NCBI GenBank assembly: GCA_903945175.1
Contig: CAJAUM010000070.1
Coordinates: 1 to 64,000 of the forward strand
DNA length: 64,000 nt
Source: an uncultured Bacteroidales bacterium
GTDB taxonomy: Bacteria; Bacteroidota; Bacteroidia; Bacteroidales; FEN-979
Direction: 5' to 3'
Part shown: in pieces, positions 27,861-37,242 of the stretch
How positions within the stretch are numbered: the first letter of the stretch is position 1
How the letters are laid out: each line of letters begins with the position of its first letter
Position numbers and translations under genes: made by a program
Notes under the pieces: model-generated
The model's database searches: none
Told to the model about the DNA's origin: nothing
The model's input: the letters and a program-made list of their open reading frames with translations, nothing else

Positions 27861-29825
27861 TTATTCAATTTTAATTCCCTTGCTAAGTTCTCTCAGGGAG
27901 ATATTCCCGGTGGCCAGCTTGTTTAGGTTTCCCATAACCCAACGCAATCCTGCAGAATCATCGTGAGAGCTTCTGATCTCCTTGTATTTTTTGATAAGGA
28001 ATGGAACCTTACCAAGAAGTTCCTCCCTGGTCACCGCTTTGAAATTCAGGGTAATCAGAATGGAATCGAAATCCATCTTGGGGTGTTGGTACAGATGTAA
28101 CAGCATCCTTTTGGCTATGGCCAAATCCATATTCTTCTCAACAAGAAATTTCATCAAATCAAAAACCTTTTCATAGGTAAATTCAGGCAAAGCCGGATAT
28201 TTTCCCTGGATGTATTTCAATGTGTGAGCCAGCAATGAAGATGTAAAACGGGCCGGCACCCCCAACTCAGTCCAGGCTTTTTCCATGAGGGGGACAAGGT
28301 TGTTTTTAAGGATATAGGTATGGGTATCTTCAGGCACATTCCATTCCATCAATTGTTGAATGCGTTCGGAAACCAGTTTCGGAAGGCCTTTCATTGCTGC
28401 GTCAATCGTAGCATCCTCCAGCGGAATGGGTGCTGAGTCTGTATCAGGATACATGCGGTCGGCACCGGGCAGCACGCGCTCAAATATCGTCGTTCCGTCT
28501 TCAAATGATTTCCGTGTTTCGTTCGGCACACCCATGAAGGCCATCTTACAACGTTCTTCAATGGTTTCGAGGGCTGTTTTGATGTCATCTTCCGGCCCCC
28601 AGAATATCAGTTGTGCATCGCCCTCTTTGCTTCCCAGCAGGGAGCGGACTTTGGTCCAGGCCTTCTCACCAACTGCATCCTCAAACATTTCAGAATGAGC
28701 CAGATTGGGTTTTTCGATGCAGGCAATTACTTTTAGCCTGTCGGAAAATTCATCGGCAAACATTTTCCCTGGCTGGGTAAAGTGGGATAATATGCCATGA
28801 AATTGAGGCAGGTTTACCACATAGACTTTAACCAAGGCGTTTTTGGGCACCCCAAGGTTTTCCAGTTTGAAATCTTTGGCTTTGACCTCCTTCGACGAAA
28901 TTTTCCAAGTTACCGTATCCTTGATCCTTGCAATCAATAGATCTTTAATCGCGAGCAAAGCCCATTGCCGGTAAGCTTCATTGTGCGTGAGTTCGGGCAT
29001 CCAACCCGTATGGGCCACCCCCTTTATTTCAACTCGGGTTCCACCTTTACAGCTCACGTTCACATCGGCCCTGGTGGAGCCAATACCACTGCGTACTTTA
29101 CCGGTACTGCGATTCAGGAAGCGAATGTAATCAGCGCCCTCCTTTACCTCGTCCGGGTTTTTAAAATCGGGGTAGGTTACAGTCTCGATCAGAGGCATTC
29201 CAAGCCGGTCGGTGCGGTAAATACGAACATGCCCGATATCGGAAACTTCGCGACAGGAGTCTTCTTCAAGACTAAGCTGGATCAGTCTGATTTTCTTGTG
29301 TTTCAACTGGATCTCACCCTCAATGCCAATGATTGCCGTGCGCTGAAAGCCGGTGGGGATGGAACCATCGAGGTACTGTTTCCGTGTAATGTGAACCTCT
29401 CCCACCACCTTTAGCTTCGAGAGCAGTGAAATATCAATCGCCTGGAGCAAGGCTTCCTGATTCAGCGGGAAGGGGGGCGTATCGTCCACATCATAGGTGC
29501 AGGCTGTTTCATTTTTAATCCGGTAAATGATGTTTTTTCGCGTTCTGAACTCCATAAGCGCGGTACCATCGTATTCACCAAGTTCGCTCAGGGTTGGCCG
29601 CATATGGCGGACCAATTCGGCATCATAGTCATCTGCACTTTGAAAAATGCCGGCCGGACAATGGCAAAACAATTTTTCTTTGGTTTTTAACTGTTGGTGG
29701 ACCTCCAGTCCCGACATAAAACCAATGCGATCGTAATCAGCCTGGGTGGCTTTTTCGCGTGTGACATATCCCGTTTTTTGCTTTGTTTCGGCATGGTTGC
29801 GCCTTACGTCAAAGGTTTGTTTCAT
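27861..29825 (-). CDS. gatE: Glu-tRNA(Gln) amidotransferase subunit E (archaeal type)
   Basis: ORF to 29942; likely start MKQTFDVRRN at 29825; IGFMSGLEVHQQLKTKEKLFCHCP, RSGIGSTRADVNVS..GGTRVEIKGV, MGVPNETRKSFEDGTTIFERVLPGADRMYPDTDSAPIPL. Confidence 0.9.
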   Translation of the reverse strand: MKQTFDVRRNHAETKQKTGYVTREKATQADYDRIGFMSGLEVHQQLKTKEKLFCHCPAGIFQSADDYDAELVRHMRPTLSELGEYDGTALMEFRTRKNIIYRIKNETACTYDVDDTPPFPLNQEALLQAIDISLLSKLKVVGEVHITRKQYLDGSIPTGFQRTAIIGIEGEIQLKHKKIRLIQLSLEEDSCREVSDIGHVRIYRTDRLGMPLIETVTYPDFKNPDEVKEGADYIRFLNRSTGKVRSGIGSTRADVNVSCKGGTRVEIKGVAHTGWMPELTHNEAYRQWALLAIKDLLIARIKDTVTWKISSKEVKAKDFKLENLGVPKNALVKVYVVNLPQFHGILSHFTQPGKMFADEFSDRLKVIACIEKPNLAHSEMFEDAVGEKAWTKVRSLLGSKEGDAQLIFWGPEDDIKTALETIEERCKMAFMGVPNETRKSFEDGTTIFERVLPGADRMYPDTDSAPIPLEDATIDAAMKGLPKLVSERIQQLMEWNVPEDTHTYILKNNLVPLMEKAWTELGVPARFTSSLLAHTLKYIQGKYPALPEFTYEKVFDLMKFLVEKNMDLAIAKRMLLHLYQHPKMDFDSILITLNFKAVTREELLGKVPFLIKKYKEIRSSHDDSAGLRWVMGNLNKLATGNISLRELSKGIKIE

Positions 29826-29900
29826 TGGATGGGCAGAATAGTGGAAAGAGATTTCAAATTTACCCATTTTGCGGATATTTTGAAGTAAATGTTCATTTAT

Positions 29901-29928
29901 TTTGGTAAGATTGACTTTAGTATCTTTG
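29901..29928 (+). promoter_or_regulatory. candidate Bacteroidota promoter (TTTG ... TATCTTTG)
   Basis: TTTG at 29901-29904 and TATCTTTG at 29921-29928, 16-nt spacer, just upstream of the OstA-like gene. Confidence 0.45.
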
Positions 29929-29948
29929 CCGATGCTATGCATGAATAT

Positions 29949-31466
29949 ATGACCCGGATTTTCCGACTCCTTTCCCTGTTTTTTTTACTTGGTCATCTTG
30001 CCGGGTTTTCTCAGAAGGAGACTGCTCCTACCAAAATTCAATATTCAGGGACGATCTGGCAATTCAACAAGGACATCTACCCTGATGGTCCGCGGGTGCT
30101 TGGAAATGTGGTTATGAACCACGACAGTGCTTTCCTCTATTGCGACAGCGCCTATGTGAATGAAAAAGCCAACAGGGTTATCGCATACGGCAATGTGCGT
30201 GTCAAACTAAGCGATACGTTGAACCTATATGGCGATTCACTTAAATATGACGGCAATACAAAGATCGCCCATGCAAACAGCAATGTCAGGCTGATCGACA
30301 ACCAAACCACCCTTACCACGGACACCTTGGTCTATAATCGTAAAACGCAGATTGCGCAATACGACTATTGGGGTAAAATTGTCAACGCCAACAATTATCT
30401 GGTCAGCCAACATGGTTATTATTACACGGATAAAAAGGAATTTTTCTTTAAGCATAAGGTGGTGCTGATCAATCCCGATTACACCATGAACTCCGACACG
30501 CTCATGTACAATACCCTGACGAAAACTGCCTTCTTTTTTGGTCCTTCGCACATCATCAGCAAAGACAAGCGGGATTCGATCTACTGCGAAAACGGATGGT
30601 ACAACACCCATCTCGATATGGCGCGTTTCAGGAACCGTGCACGGATCTATCATGAACAGACATTCCTGACCGGCGACAGCATGTTTTATAAACGAAAATC
30701 AGGTTTCGGGCAGGTATTTCGGAAGGCATTGCTGATCGATACAAAAAACAACATCCTGTTAATGGGAAATTATGGAGAGATGCACCGGGAGGCAGGTTTT
30801 GCATTCATGACCGACAGTGCCGTTACAGTAATGGCTGAGAAGCGTGATTCACTGTTCATGCATTCCGATACGCTGCGTGCAACCTTTGACTCAGCGCAAA
30901 ACATTATCTCCGTATTTTGTTTTTACAAGGTGAAATTCTTCCGGCACGACATGCAGGGAATGTGTGATTCTCTTACATATCACCGCCGCGATTCATCGAT
31001 GACCATGTACCACGATCCGATCATATGGTCAGATTCAAACCAGCTCTCAGCCGATTCGATCAAACTTAAAATGCATAACGGGGAGGCCGATTCACTGAAA
31101 CTTTACAATTCGGCCTTCATTGTCTCAAAAGATGATACCGGAAGCTACAACCAGATCAAGGGACGCAATGTGCTGGCCAAATTCAGGAACAATGATCTTT
31201 ACAAAATCAATGTCCTTGGAAATGCAGAAACCATCTATTATTCCAGGGAGGAAGACCGTACTTTGATCGGGATCAATGTAACCTTATCAAGTGATATGCT
31301 CATATTTCTTGAAAAGAATCAAATACAAACCATCACCTACATCAACAAAGTTGAATCGCACCTTTATCCCGAAAAGGATGTGCCGTTTAATGAGCGGAAA
31401 TTAAAAAATTTCCGATGGGAGGAAAAACGAAGACCGCTTAGAAAGTCGGATATTTTTGTTTGGTAG
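29949..31466 (+). CDS. OstA/LptA-like organic-solvent-tolerance domain protein
   Basis: ORF 29889-31466; likely start MTRIFRLLSLFFLLGHLAGFSQ; repeated VMNHDSAFLYCDSAYV..., SDTLNLYGDSLKYDGNTKIAHA pattern. Confidence 0.85.
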   Translation: MTRIFRLLSLFFLLGHLAGFSQKETAPTKIQYSGTIWQFNKDIYPDGPRVLGNVVMNHDSAFLYCDSAYVNEKANRVIAYGNVRVKLSDTLNLYGDSLKYDGNTKIAHANSNVRLIDNQTTLTTDTLVYNRKTQIAQYDYWGKIVNANNYLVSQHGYYYTDKKEFFFKHKVVLINPDYTMNSDTLMYNTLTKTAFFFGPSHIISKDKRDSIYCENGWYNTHLDMARFRNRARIYHEQTFLTGDSMFYKRKSGFGQVFRKALLIDTKNNILLMGNYGEMHREAGFAFMTDSAVTVMAEKRDSLFMHSDTLRATFDSAQNIISVFCFYKVKFFRHDMQGMCDSLTYHRRDSSMTMYHDPIIWSDSNQLSADSIKLKMHNGEADSLKLYNSAFIVSKDDTGSYNQIKGRNVLAKFRNNDLYKINVLGNAETIYYSREEDRTLIGINVTLSSDMLIFLEKNQIQTITYINKVESHLYPEKDVPFNERKLKNFRWEEKRRPLRKSDIFVW

Positions 31467-31477
31467 AAAACCCGGCG

Positions 31478-31530
31478 AATGACCAATGACCAATTACCAA
31501 TTACCAATGACCAATTACCAATGACCAATT
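31478..31530. repeat. seven AATGACC/AATTACC heptamers
   Basis: AATGACC x2, AATTACC x2, AATGACC, AATTACC, AATGACC, then AATT. Confidence 0.9.
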
Positions 31531-31540
31531 TTAACTCCAT

Positions 31541-31705
31541 TACCTTGTTACCTTGTCACCTTGTTACCTTGTCACCTTGTCACCTTGTTACCTTGTTACC
31601 TTGTCACCTTGTCACCTTGTCACCTTGTCACCTTGTCACCTTGTCACCTTGTCACCTTGTCACCTTGTCACCTTGTCACCCTGTCACCCTGTTACCCTGT
31701 CACCT
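31541..31705. repeat. 20 full units plus a partial of an octamer tandem array (Y)ACC(Y)TGT
   Basis: TACCTTGT/CACCTTGT/CACCCTGT/TACCCTGT in perfect 8-bp register. Confidence 0.97.
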
Positions 31706-31706
31706 C

Positions 31707-32654
31707 TTAAAACACCGACACCTTCACGTATTTGCCAGGATTCTTCTTGATGTCTTCCAACAATAAATTCAGATCGCGGGCGGCTTTTTCAACTTCCTTA
31801 TAAAGTTGTTCATTTGTCAGCAATTGGCCAACCGTTCCCTCTCCCTTGTTGATTTTTTGAAGCACAAGGTCCAGGTCGACAATGGCATTGTTTAGCTGCG
31901 CAATGGTGTAAGGAATGCGGGCTTTTGCAAGGGAATCACTGATATCAGAAAAATTGGTGATCACATTGGTTATTTTATCATTGTTCTGTTTCAGGTTGTT
32001 GCTGATCGACTCTACATTGGTGATGATTTTTGCAAGGTTATTGCGCTGGGATCCCATCAGTGTGTCGAGATTTTGCGTAGTATGCGCAATGTTTCCAAGG
32101 GTCTGCTTCACATGTTCGATGGCTTCAACCAGGTTTTCACGGGTGTTTTTATTGAGCACCTGTTGAATAATGACTGCAATGGTATCAATGGAACTGATCA
32201 GATTTTCTGCTTTTGTTTTCAATGGAAGCAACTGTTTGTTCACCTCCTGGCCCAGGGTTGCTTCAAGTGCCGATAAAAGTGTATCCCCTGATACAGCCAT
32301 CACTTTTGAATCACCGGGAATAATCTCTACCTCCGGCGCTCCAAGCAGGCTGGAACTGAATATGCGTGCTTTTGAATTTTTCGCAATGGGATAATCTCCC
32401 AGGATATACAGCTCTACGATTATATTTTTGGGGTTATCCTTGTCGAAATAGAGTTTCTTGACCTGTCCGACTTTCAATCCCTTGATGGAGATTGGGTTCG
32501 CAGCAACCAGGCCATTTACCTGGTCATAAACGGCATAAAACGTTCGGCTGGTCTTAAGCAATTCAAGACCTTTCAGAAACATCAGACCCCAGATAAGTAC
32601 TGCAGTTGCGATTACAAAAGTAACGCCGACTTTTATCTCTTTCCTGATTTTCAC
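31707..32654 (-). CDS. MlaD/MCE family lipid transport protein
   Basis: 315 aa; single N-terminal TM, MCE domain YDQVNGLVAANPISIKGLKVGQVKKLYFD. Confidence 0.9.
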   Translation of the reverse strand: MKIRKEIKVGVTFVIATAVLIWGLMFLKGLELLKTSRTFYAVYDQVNGLVAANPISIKGLKVGQVKKLYFDKDNPKNIIVELYILGDYPIAKNSKARIFSSSLLGAPEVEIIPGDSKVMAVSGDTLLSALEATLGQEVNKQLLPLKTKAENLISSIDTIAVIIQQVLNKNTRENLVEAIEHVKQTLGNIAHTTQNLDTLMGSQRNNLAKIITNVESISNNLKQNNDKITNVITNFSDISDSLAKARIPYTIAQLNNAIVDLDLVLQKINKGEGTVGQLLTNEQLYKEVEKAARDLNLLLEDIKKNPGKYVKVSVF

Positions 32655-32689
32655 TGTATCTGTTTTTGCAAACTTACAAATAATAATAT

Positions 32690-33925
32690 TTACTTTCCCA
32701 GTAACCGGCGTGCTTCGTCCTGTGGAATTCGTTCTCCATCTCTGAATATAATGATGAATGCATCTTTTACCCCCTTGGTTTTCACCTGATCGAGCAATCG
32801 TTGCGCATCCTTTAGTGTAGACTCATCTCCTACAGTGTATTTGTACATTCCGCCATGCCGGTACATTTTAACCTTGGTGAAACGGGAAAAGTCAGGTGCA
32901 TTGACCCCAATATCCTGTGTGGTTACAGCGATCTGAATCCTGTACGATAATTCACCCCGTTTAACGACATCCTGTGGTTTTGTATAATCACCATTTGTGC
33001 GATCAATCACCGGGGTCACCTCCTTATTTTCACTGAATCCTTTGGTCCGCAGCGTTTCACGGGCCGGGATATATGTTTTTACCTCCGGCTCCTTAGCCAT
33101 TGAGGCATTGGAGACCGTCTCCCTGAAACTCTTGAATGCCCTGTAGATGGCTGATGCGATGTATTCCTGCCCCTTGTCTGTCACCAGGAATTTTTCCTCC
33201 GTTTGATTGCTCAGGTATCCTACTTCGACCAAAACGCTGGGCATGGCGGTTTTGTAAAGCACAATGAAACCGGCCTGCCTTACTCCACGGTTGTTCATAC
33301 CCACACGTTCCTCCATCTGATCCTGGATTAAAGCTGCAAAATCGGTACTCTGTTCCAGATTTGCATTCTGGTTTAATGAAAAAACGATATAGGATTCATC
33401 TGCATTTGGATCAAATCCATTGTAGGTCGATTGATAATTGGACTCAAGCAGGATGGCTGCATTCTCAAACTTGGCCACTTCCAGATTCGCCTGCGATTTA
33501 TGTAGCCCCATCACATAGGTTTCAGCTCCTTTAAAGGCATGATTGTCATTGGCATTGCAATGTATACTGATAAACAAATCGGCTTTTTTTTCATTTGCAA
33601 TTTCAGCCCTGCGGTACAATTCAACAAAATAATCCCTGTCGCGGGTATAAATAACCTTCACATCTTTCATGGATCGCTGAATCAGGTTTCCCAATTTAAG
33701 TGCGATGGCCAGGTTGATATTTTTCTCTTTCGCCAATCGTCCCACGGCCCCGGGATCATGCCCGCCATGACCTGCATCAATCACCACCGTGCGGATCGTA
33801 CTCCGTTGTTGTGCAAAAATTATGCAAGGCAGAAACAAAAAGATAAGAATGGGTAAAAACCAGATAAATCGGGGCATCCGCAACATTGGATTGTTAAAGT
33901 ATCTTAAAAAAAGCGAGAGTTTCAA
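32690..33925 (-). CDS. N-acetylmuramoyl-L-alanine amidase (Amidase_3) with C-terminal SPOR-like region
   Basis: 411 aa; VVIDAGHGGHDPGAVG, DLFISIHCNAND, SVLVEVGYLSNQTEE. Confidence 0.92.
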   Translation of the reverse strand: MKLSLFLRYFNNPMLRMPRFIWFLPILIFLFLPCIIFAQQRSTIRTVVIDAGHGGHDPGAVGRLAKEKNINLAIALKLGNLIQRSMKDVKVIYTRDRDYFVELYRRAEIANEKKADLFISIHCNANDNHAFKGAETYVMGLHKSQANLEVAKFENAAILLESNYQSTYNGFDPNADESYIVFSLNQNANLEQSTDFAALIQDQMEERVGMNNRGVRQAGFIVLYKTAMPSVLVEVGYLSNQTEEKFLVTDKGQEYIASAIYRAFKSFRETVSNASMAKEPEVKTYIPARETLRTKGFSENKEVTPVIDRTNGDYTKPQDVVKRGELSYRIQIAVTTQDIGVNAPDFSRFTKVKMYRHGGMYKYTVGDESTLKDAQRLLDQVKTKGVKDAFIIIFRDGERIPQDEARRLLGK

Positions 33926-34035
33926 TAATTTTGATTAGTTTTGAAACCCTAAGAATAACGGTCTTCACCGCCTTTTTATTCTGAATTTTTTATAAAACAA
34001 AGATAGAACTTAAACCACAGAATTCAGAAAAGAAG

Positions 34036-36741
34036 TTGTTAACGAAATTATTAACAAGGTCTTTCCCTTTTTGTCTTTTTTTTGTCCTTTCCTTCCTGCA
34101 AATCACACAAGTGATCGCACAGGATACAATCCGGCAGAAAAAGGGAGATTATGCCATCGTGCCTGACGGTCAGATTGTTTTTACCAGGCTCGATTCGCTC
34201 CGCAACGATTCCATCAAGAAACTGCTGATCCTAGTCGACTCCATTTCCACCGACTCAATAAAATCTGACACGAGTGCTGTTAAACCTGTCAAAAAAAGTA
34301 AACTGGAATCCAGGGTGGATTATTCTTCCAAGGACTCGCTTCGATTTGAAATAAAAGGGCAAAAAGTCTTTCTATATCAGGATGCAGATATCAAGTACCA
34401 GGACATCAGCCTTAAGGCAGCCTATGTGGAGATCGACTTTCCAAAAAACCAGGTTCATGCCACCGGGGTTCCTGATTCAACAGGCAAGCCTGTCGGAGTA
34501 CCTGATTTCACACAGGGATCTCAAAATTTCAAAGCCAAGGAAATTGATTACAACTATACCTCGAAACGTGGACTGATAAAAAAGGTTTTCACCAAGCAGG
34601 ATGAAGGTTACCTCCATGGAACCGTGGTAAAGAAGATGGAAAACGATGTGACTTACATGAAATCTGGCGCTTACACCACGTGCGACAATCAGGAGGATCC
34701 GCATTTCTCATTCCAATTCAGCAAAGGGAAGGTCATACCCGGGAAAAGGGTTATTACCGGACCTGCCTATATGGAAATTGCCAATGTCGGCACCCCCCTG
34801 TTTATTCCTTTTGGTTACTTTCCGAGTAAATCAGGACAACGCTCGGGCATATTGCTTCCCACCTATGGCGAATCAAAAGACCGTGGGTTTTATTTTGAAA
34901 ATTTCGGATATTACTTTGCCATAAGTGACTATTTTGACCTGCAGGTACAGGCCGACATTTACACACACGGAAGTTGGGCTATCAAGCCAACCATGAGGTA
35001 CAGCAAGCGATATCATTACAATGGGGCCTTTAACTTCAGCTATGCGGTGAATATTCTGGGGGCAGCCGATTCACCCGACTATCAGAAATCAAAGGATTTT
35101 CAGGTGCGGTGGGTTCACAGCCAGGATGCAAAGGCACGGCCCCGAAGCAGTTTTTCGGCCAATGTAAATATTGTCAGTAATACCTTTAACAAATATAATC
35201 TTGCATCCAGTGCACAATCGTACCTTTCAAATACATTTCAATCCAGCATAAACTATTCTACCAACTTCTCAGGAAAATATTATCTGAACTTAAACTTTAA
35301 CCACAGCCAAAACACCCTTAACAAAACGATAAATATCACCTTGCCTCAGGTCTCCTTCTCGGTTAACCAGTTTTATCCCTTTCGCCGGCAAAATCCAGTT
35401 GGGAAAATCCGCTGGTATGAACAGATCAGTATGAAATACAACATGGACGCTGAAAACCGGTATAACACACTTGATTCAAATTTTGCAAAGGGACAATGGG
35501 CCGATTCCATGCAGAATGGCATGCGTCATAGTGTTCCCATCAATGCCACATTCCGGATTCTGAAATTCGTCAACTGGTCGAACTCGATGAACATAACCGA
35601 CCGGATGTATCTTCAAACCGTAAGAAAATCCTATCAAGCCGACACCATCATCGAAGCAGGCGATACCATACTGCCCGGGTACAAAACCAACACGGTGTCG
35701 GGTTTTGCCAATGCCATTGATTTCAATGTATCTTCATCCGTGAATGCACGGCTTTATGGCATGTACCAATTCAAGGGGGGCTTTTTGAAGGCGATCAGGC
35801 ATATGGTCACCCCATCGGTTTCATTTTCCTATACACCCGACTGGGGTGCACCCGGACTGGGCTATTACCGATATATCGAAAATGATACCAATACCGTTAA
35901 TCCTGCCAGATATTCAATTTTTGAAAAATCCATTTATGGAGGCCCTCCGGGCCAGAAATCCGGCATGATCTCCTTTTCCATCAGCAATAACCTGGAAATG
36001 AAGGTCAGAAACAGGAAAGATACGCTAACAGGAGAGAAAAAAATTCCGCTCATCGATGATTTTGTAATTCGGTGTTCCTATGACATTGCCCGCGATTCAG
36101 TTAACTGGTCTCCCATCACACTCAGCGGACGAAGCACGATTGTCAAAGGGTTGACAATTCAGTATGCAAGCACCTGGGATATGTATACCCGAGACTCAAT
36201 AGGAAGACGTACCAATACCACTGAATGGGAAGCAAATCACCAGCTGATCCGGCTTGACAATACCACCTGGGATGCAGGGTTTAACTACACCCTTTCATCC
36301 GACAAGGTAAAGGGAAAGAAAACAACGGACAAGGGGACCCAGGGGGAACGCCAGGACATCGTCGACTATTATGACTATTATGTCGATTTCGATATTCCCT
36401 GGAGCTTTTCGGTGAATTATAATTTCCATTATGCGAAGGCATGGGATAACAGCAGTAAGATCCGGGTTGCAAAAATAACGCAGACCCTGGGATTTAACGG
36501 GCAACTGAACATCACCCCGAAATGGAAAGTCTCCCTTACCACCGGCTGGGATTTTGTGAACAACGAGTTATCCTATACCTCAATTGATGTTTATCGTGAC
36601 CTCCACTGCTGGGAGATGCGATTTGGCTGGATTCCCAAAGGCGGCCAGCAAAGCTGGAATTTCTCCATCAATGTGAAGGCATCCATCCTTCAGGATCTTA
36701 AACTGAACAAGAAACGAGATTTCAGGGATTTTGCATATTAG
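34036..36741 (+). CDS. LptD-like LPS-assembly outer membrane protein
   Basis: 901 aa; OstA-like N-terminus, YGESKDRGFYFENFGYYFAISDYFDLQVQADIYTHGSW (LptD core), beta-rich C-terminus. Confidence 0.85.
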   Translation: MLTKLLTRSFPFCLFFVLSFLQITQVIAQDTIRQKKGDYAIVPDGQIVFTRLDSLRNDSIKKLLILVDSISTDSIKSDTSAVKPVKKSKLESRVDYSSKDSLRFEIKGQKVFLYQDADIKYQDISLKAAYVEIDFPKNQVHATGVPDSTGKPVGVPDFTQGSQNFKAKEIDYNYTSKRGLIKKVFTKQDEGYLHGTVVKKMENDVTYMKSGAYTTCDNQEDPHFSFQFSKGKVIPGKRVITGPAYMEIANVGTPLFIPFGYFPSKSGQRSGILLPTYGESKDRGFYFENFGYYFAISDYFDLQVQADIYTHGSWAIKPTMRYSKRYHYNGAFNFSYAVNILGAADSPDYQKSKDFQVRWVHSQDAKARPRSSFSANVNIVSNTFNKYNLASSAQSYLSNTFQSSINYSTNFSGKYYLNLNFNHSQNTLNKTINITLPQVSFSVNQFYPFRRQNPVGKIRWYEQISMKYNMDAENRYNTLDSNFAKGQWADSMQNGMRHSVPINATFRILKFVNWSNSMNITDRMYLQTVRKSYQADTIIEAGDTILPGYKTNTVSGFANAIDFNVSSSVNARLYGMYQFKGGFLKAIRHMVTPSVSFSYTPDWGAPGLGYYRYIENDTNTVNPARYSIFEKSIYGGPPGQKSGMISFSISNNLEMKVRNRKDTLTGEKKIPLIDDFVIRCSYDIARDSVNWSPITLSGRSTIVKGLTIQYASTWDMYTRDSIGRRTNTTEWEANHQLIRLDNTTWDAGFNYTLSSDKVKGKKTTDKGTQGERQDIVDYYDYYVDFDIPWSFSVNYNFHYAKAWDNSSKIRVAKITQTLGFNGQLNITPKWKVSLTTGWDFVNNELSYTSIDVYRDLHCWEMRFGWIPKGGQQSWNFSINVKASILQDLKLNKKRDFRDFAY

Positions 36742-36810
36742 ACTGGGTAAAAGCGAACTAAATAGGTCGAATACATATAAACCGTATAGCATAAATCAAA
36801 AATCGTACCC

Positions 36811-37188
36811 ATGAAAAAAGTCATTTCAACCCCGAATGCCCCAAAAGCCATCGGTCCATACAGCCAGGCCATAGAGGCGAATGGCATGTTGTTCATATCC
36901 GGACAGATTCCCATCGATCCTCAAACAGGGAAAATTGTGGATGGAGGCATCACGGAGCAGACGGAACAGGTCATGAAAAATATCGGAGCCATCCTCAAGG
37001 AAGCCGGATTTGAGTTCAGGGATGTTGTAAAATCGACCTGTTTGCTCAGTGATATGGACAACTTTGCAGCGATGAATGTTGTCTATGGAACCTATTATTC
37101 CGAAAATCCTCCGGCACGGGCCGCCTATGCGGTGGTTAAATTACCCTTGGGCGCCCTGATCGAAATTGAAACAATCGTGGTCAGGTAA
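36811..37188 (+). CDS. RidA family (reactive imine deaminase)
   Basis: 125 aa; [53 protein letters not shown]. Confidence 0.97.
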   Translation: MKKVISTPNAPKAIGPYSQAIEANGMLFISGQIPIDPQTGKIVDGGITEQTEQVMKNIGAILKEAGFEFRDVVKSTCLLSDMDNFAAMNVVYGTYYSENPPARAAYAVVKLPLGALIEIETIVVR

Positions 37189-37242
37189 ATAAACAACGAC
37201 ACATCCAAACAGCCATCCCTCATCAACAGTAGTTATCCGCTT

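Noticed and set aside
31541-31705. Possible CRISPR array
   Set aside because: Units are 8 bp and contiguous with no spacers, and no cas gene was seen.
31479-31766. ORFs 31479-31766 and 31553-31750 (CHLVTLSPC repeats)
   Set aside because: They are translations of the 8-bp tandem array in two frames, with no independent coding evidence.
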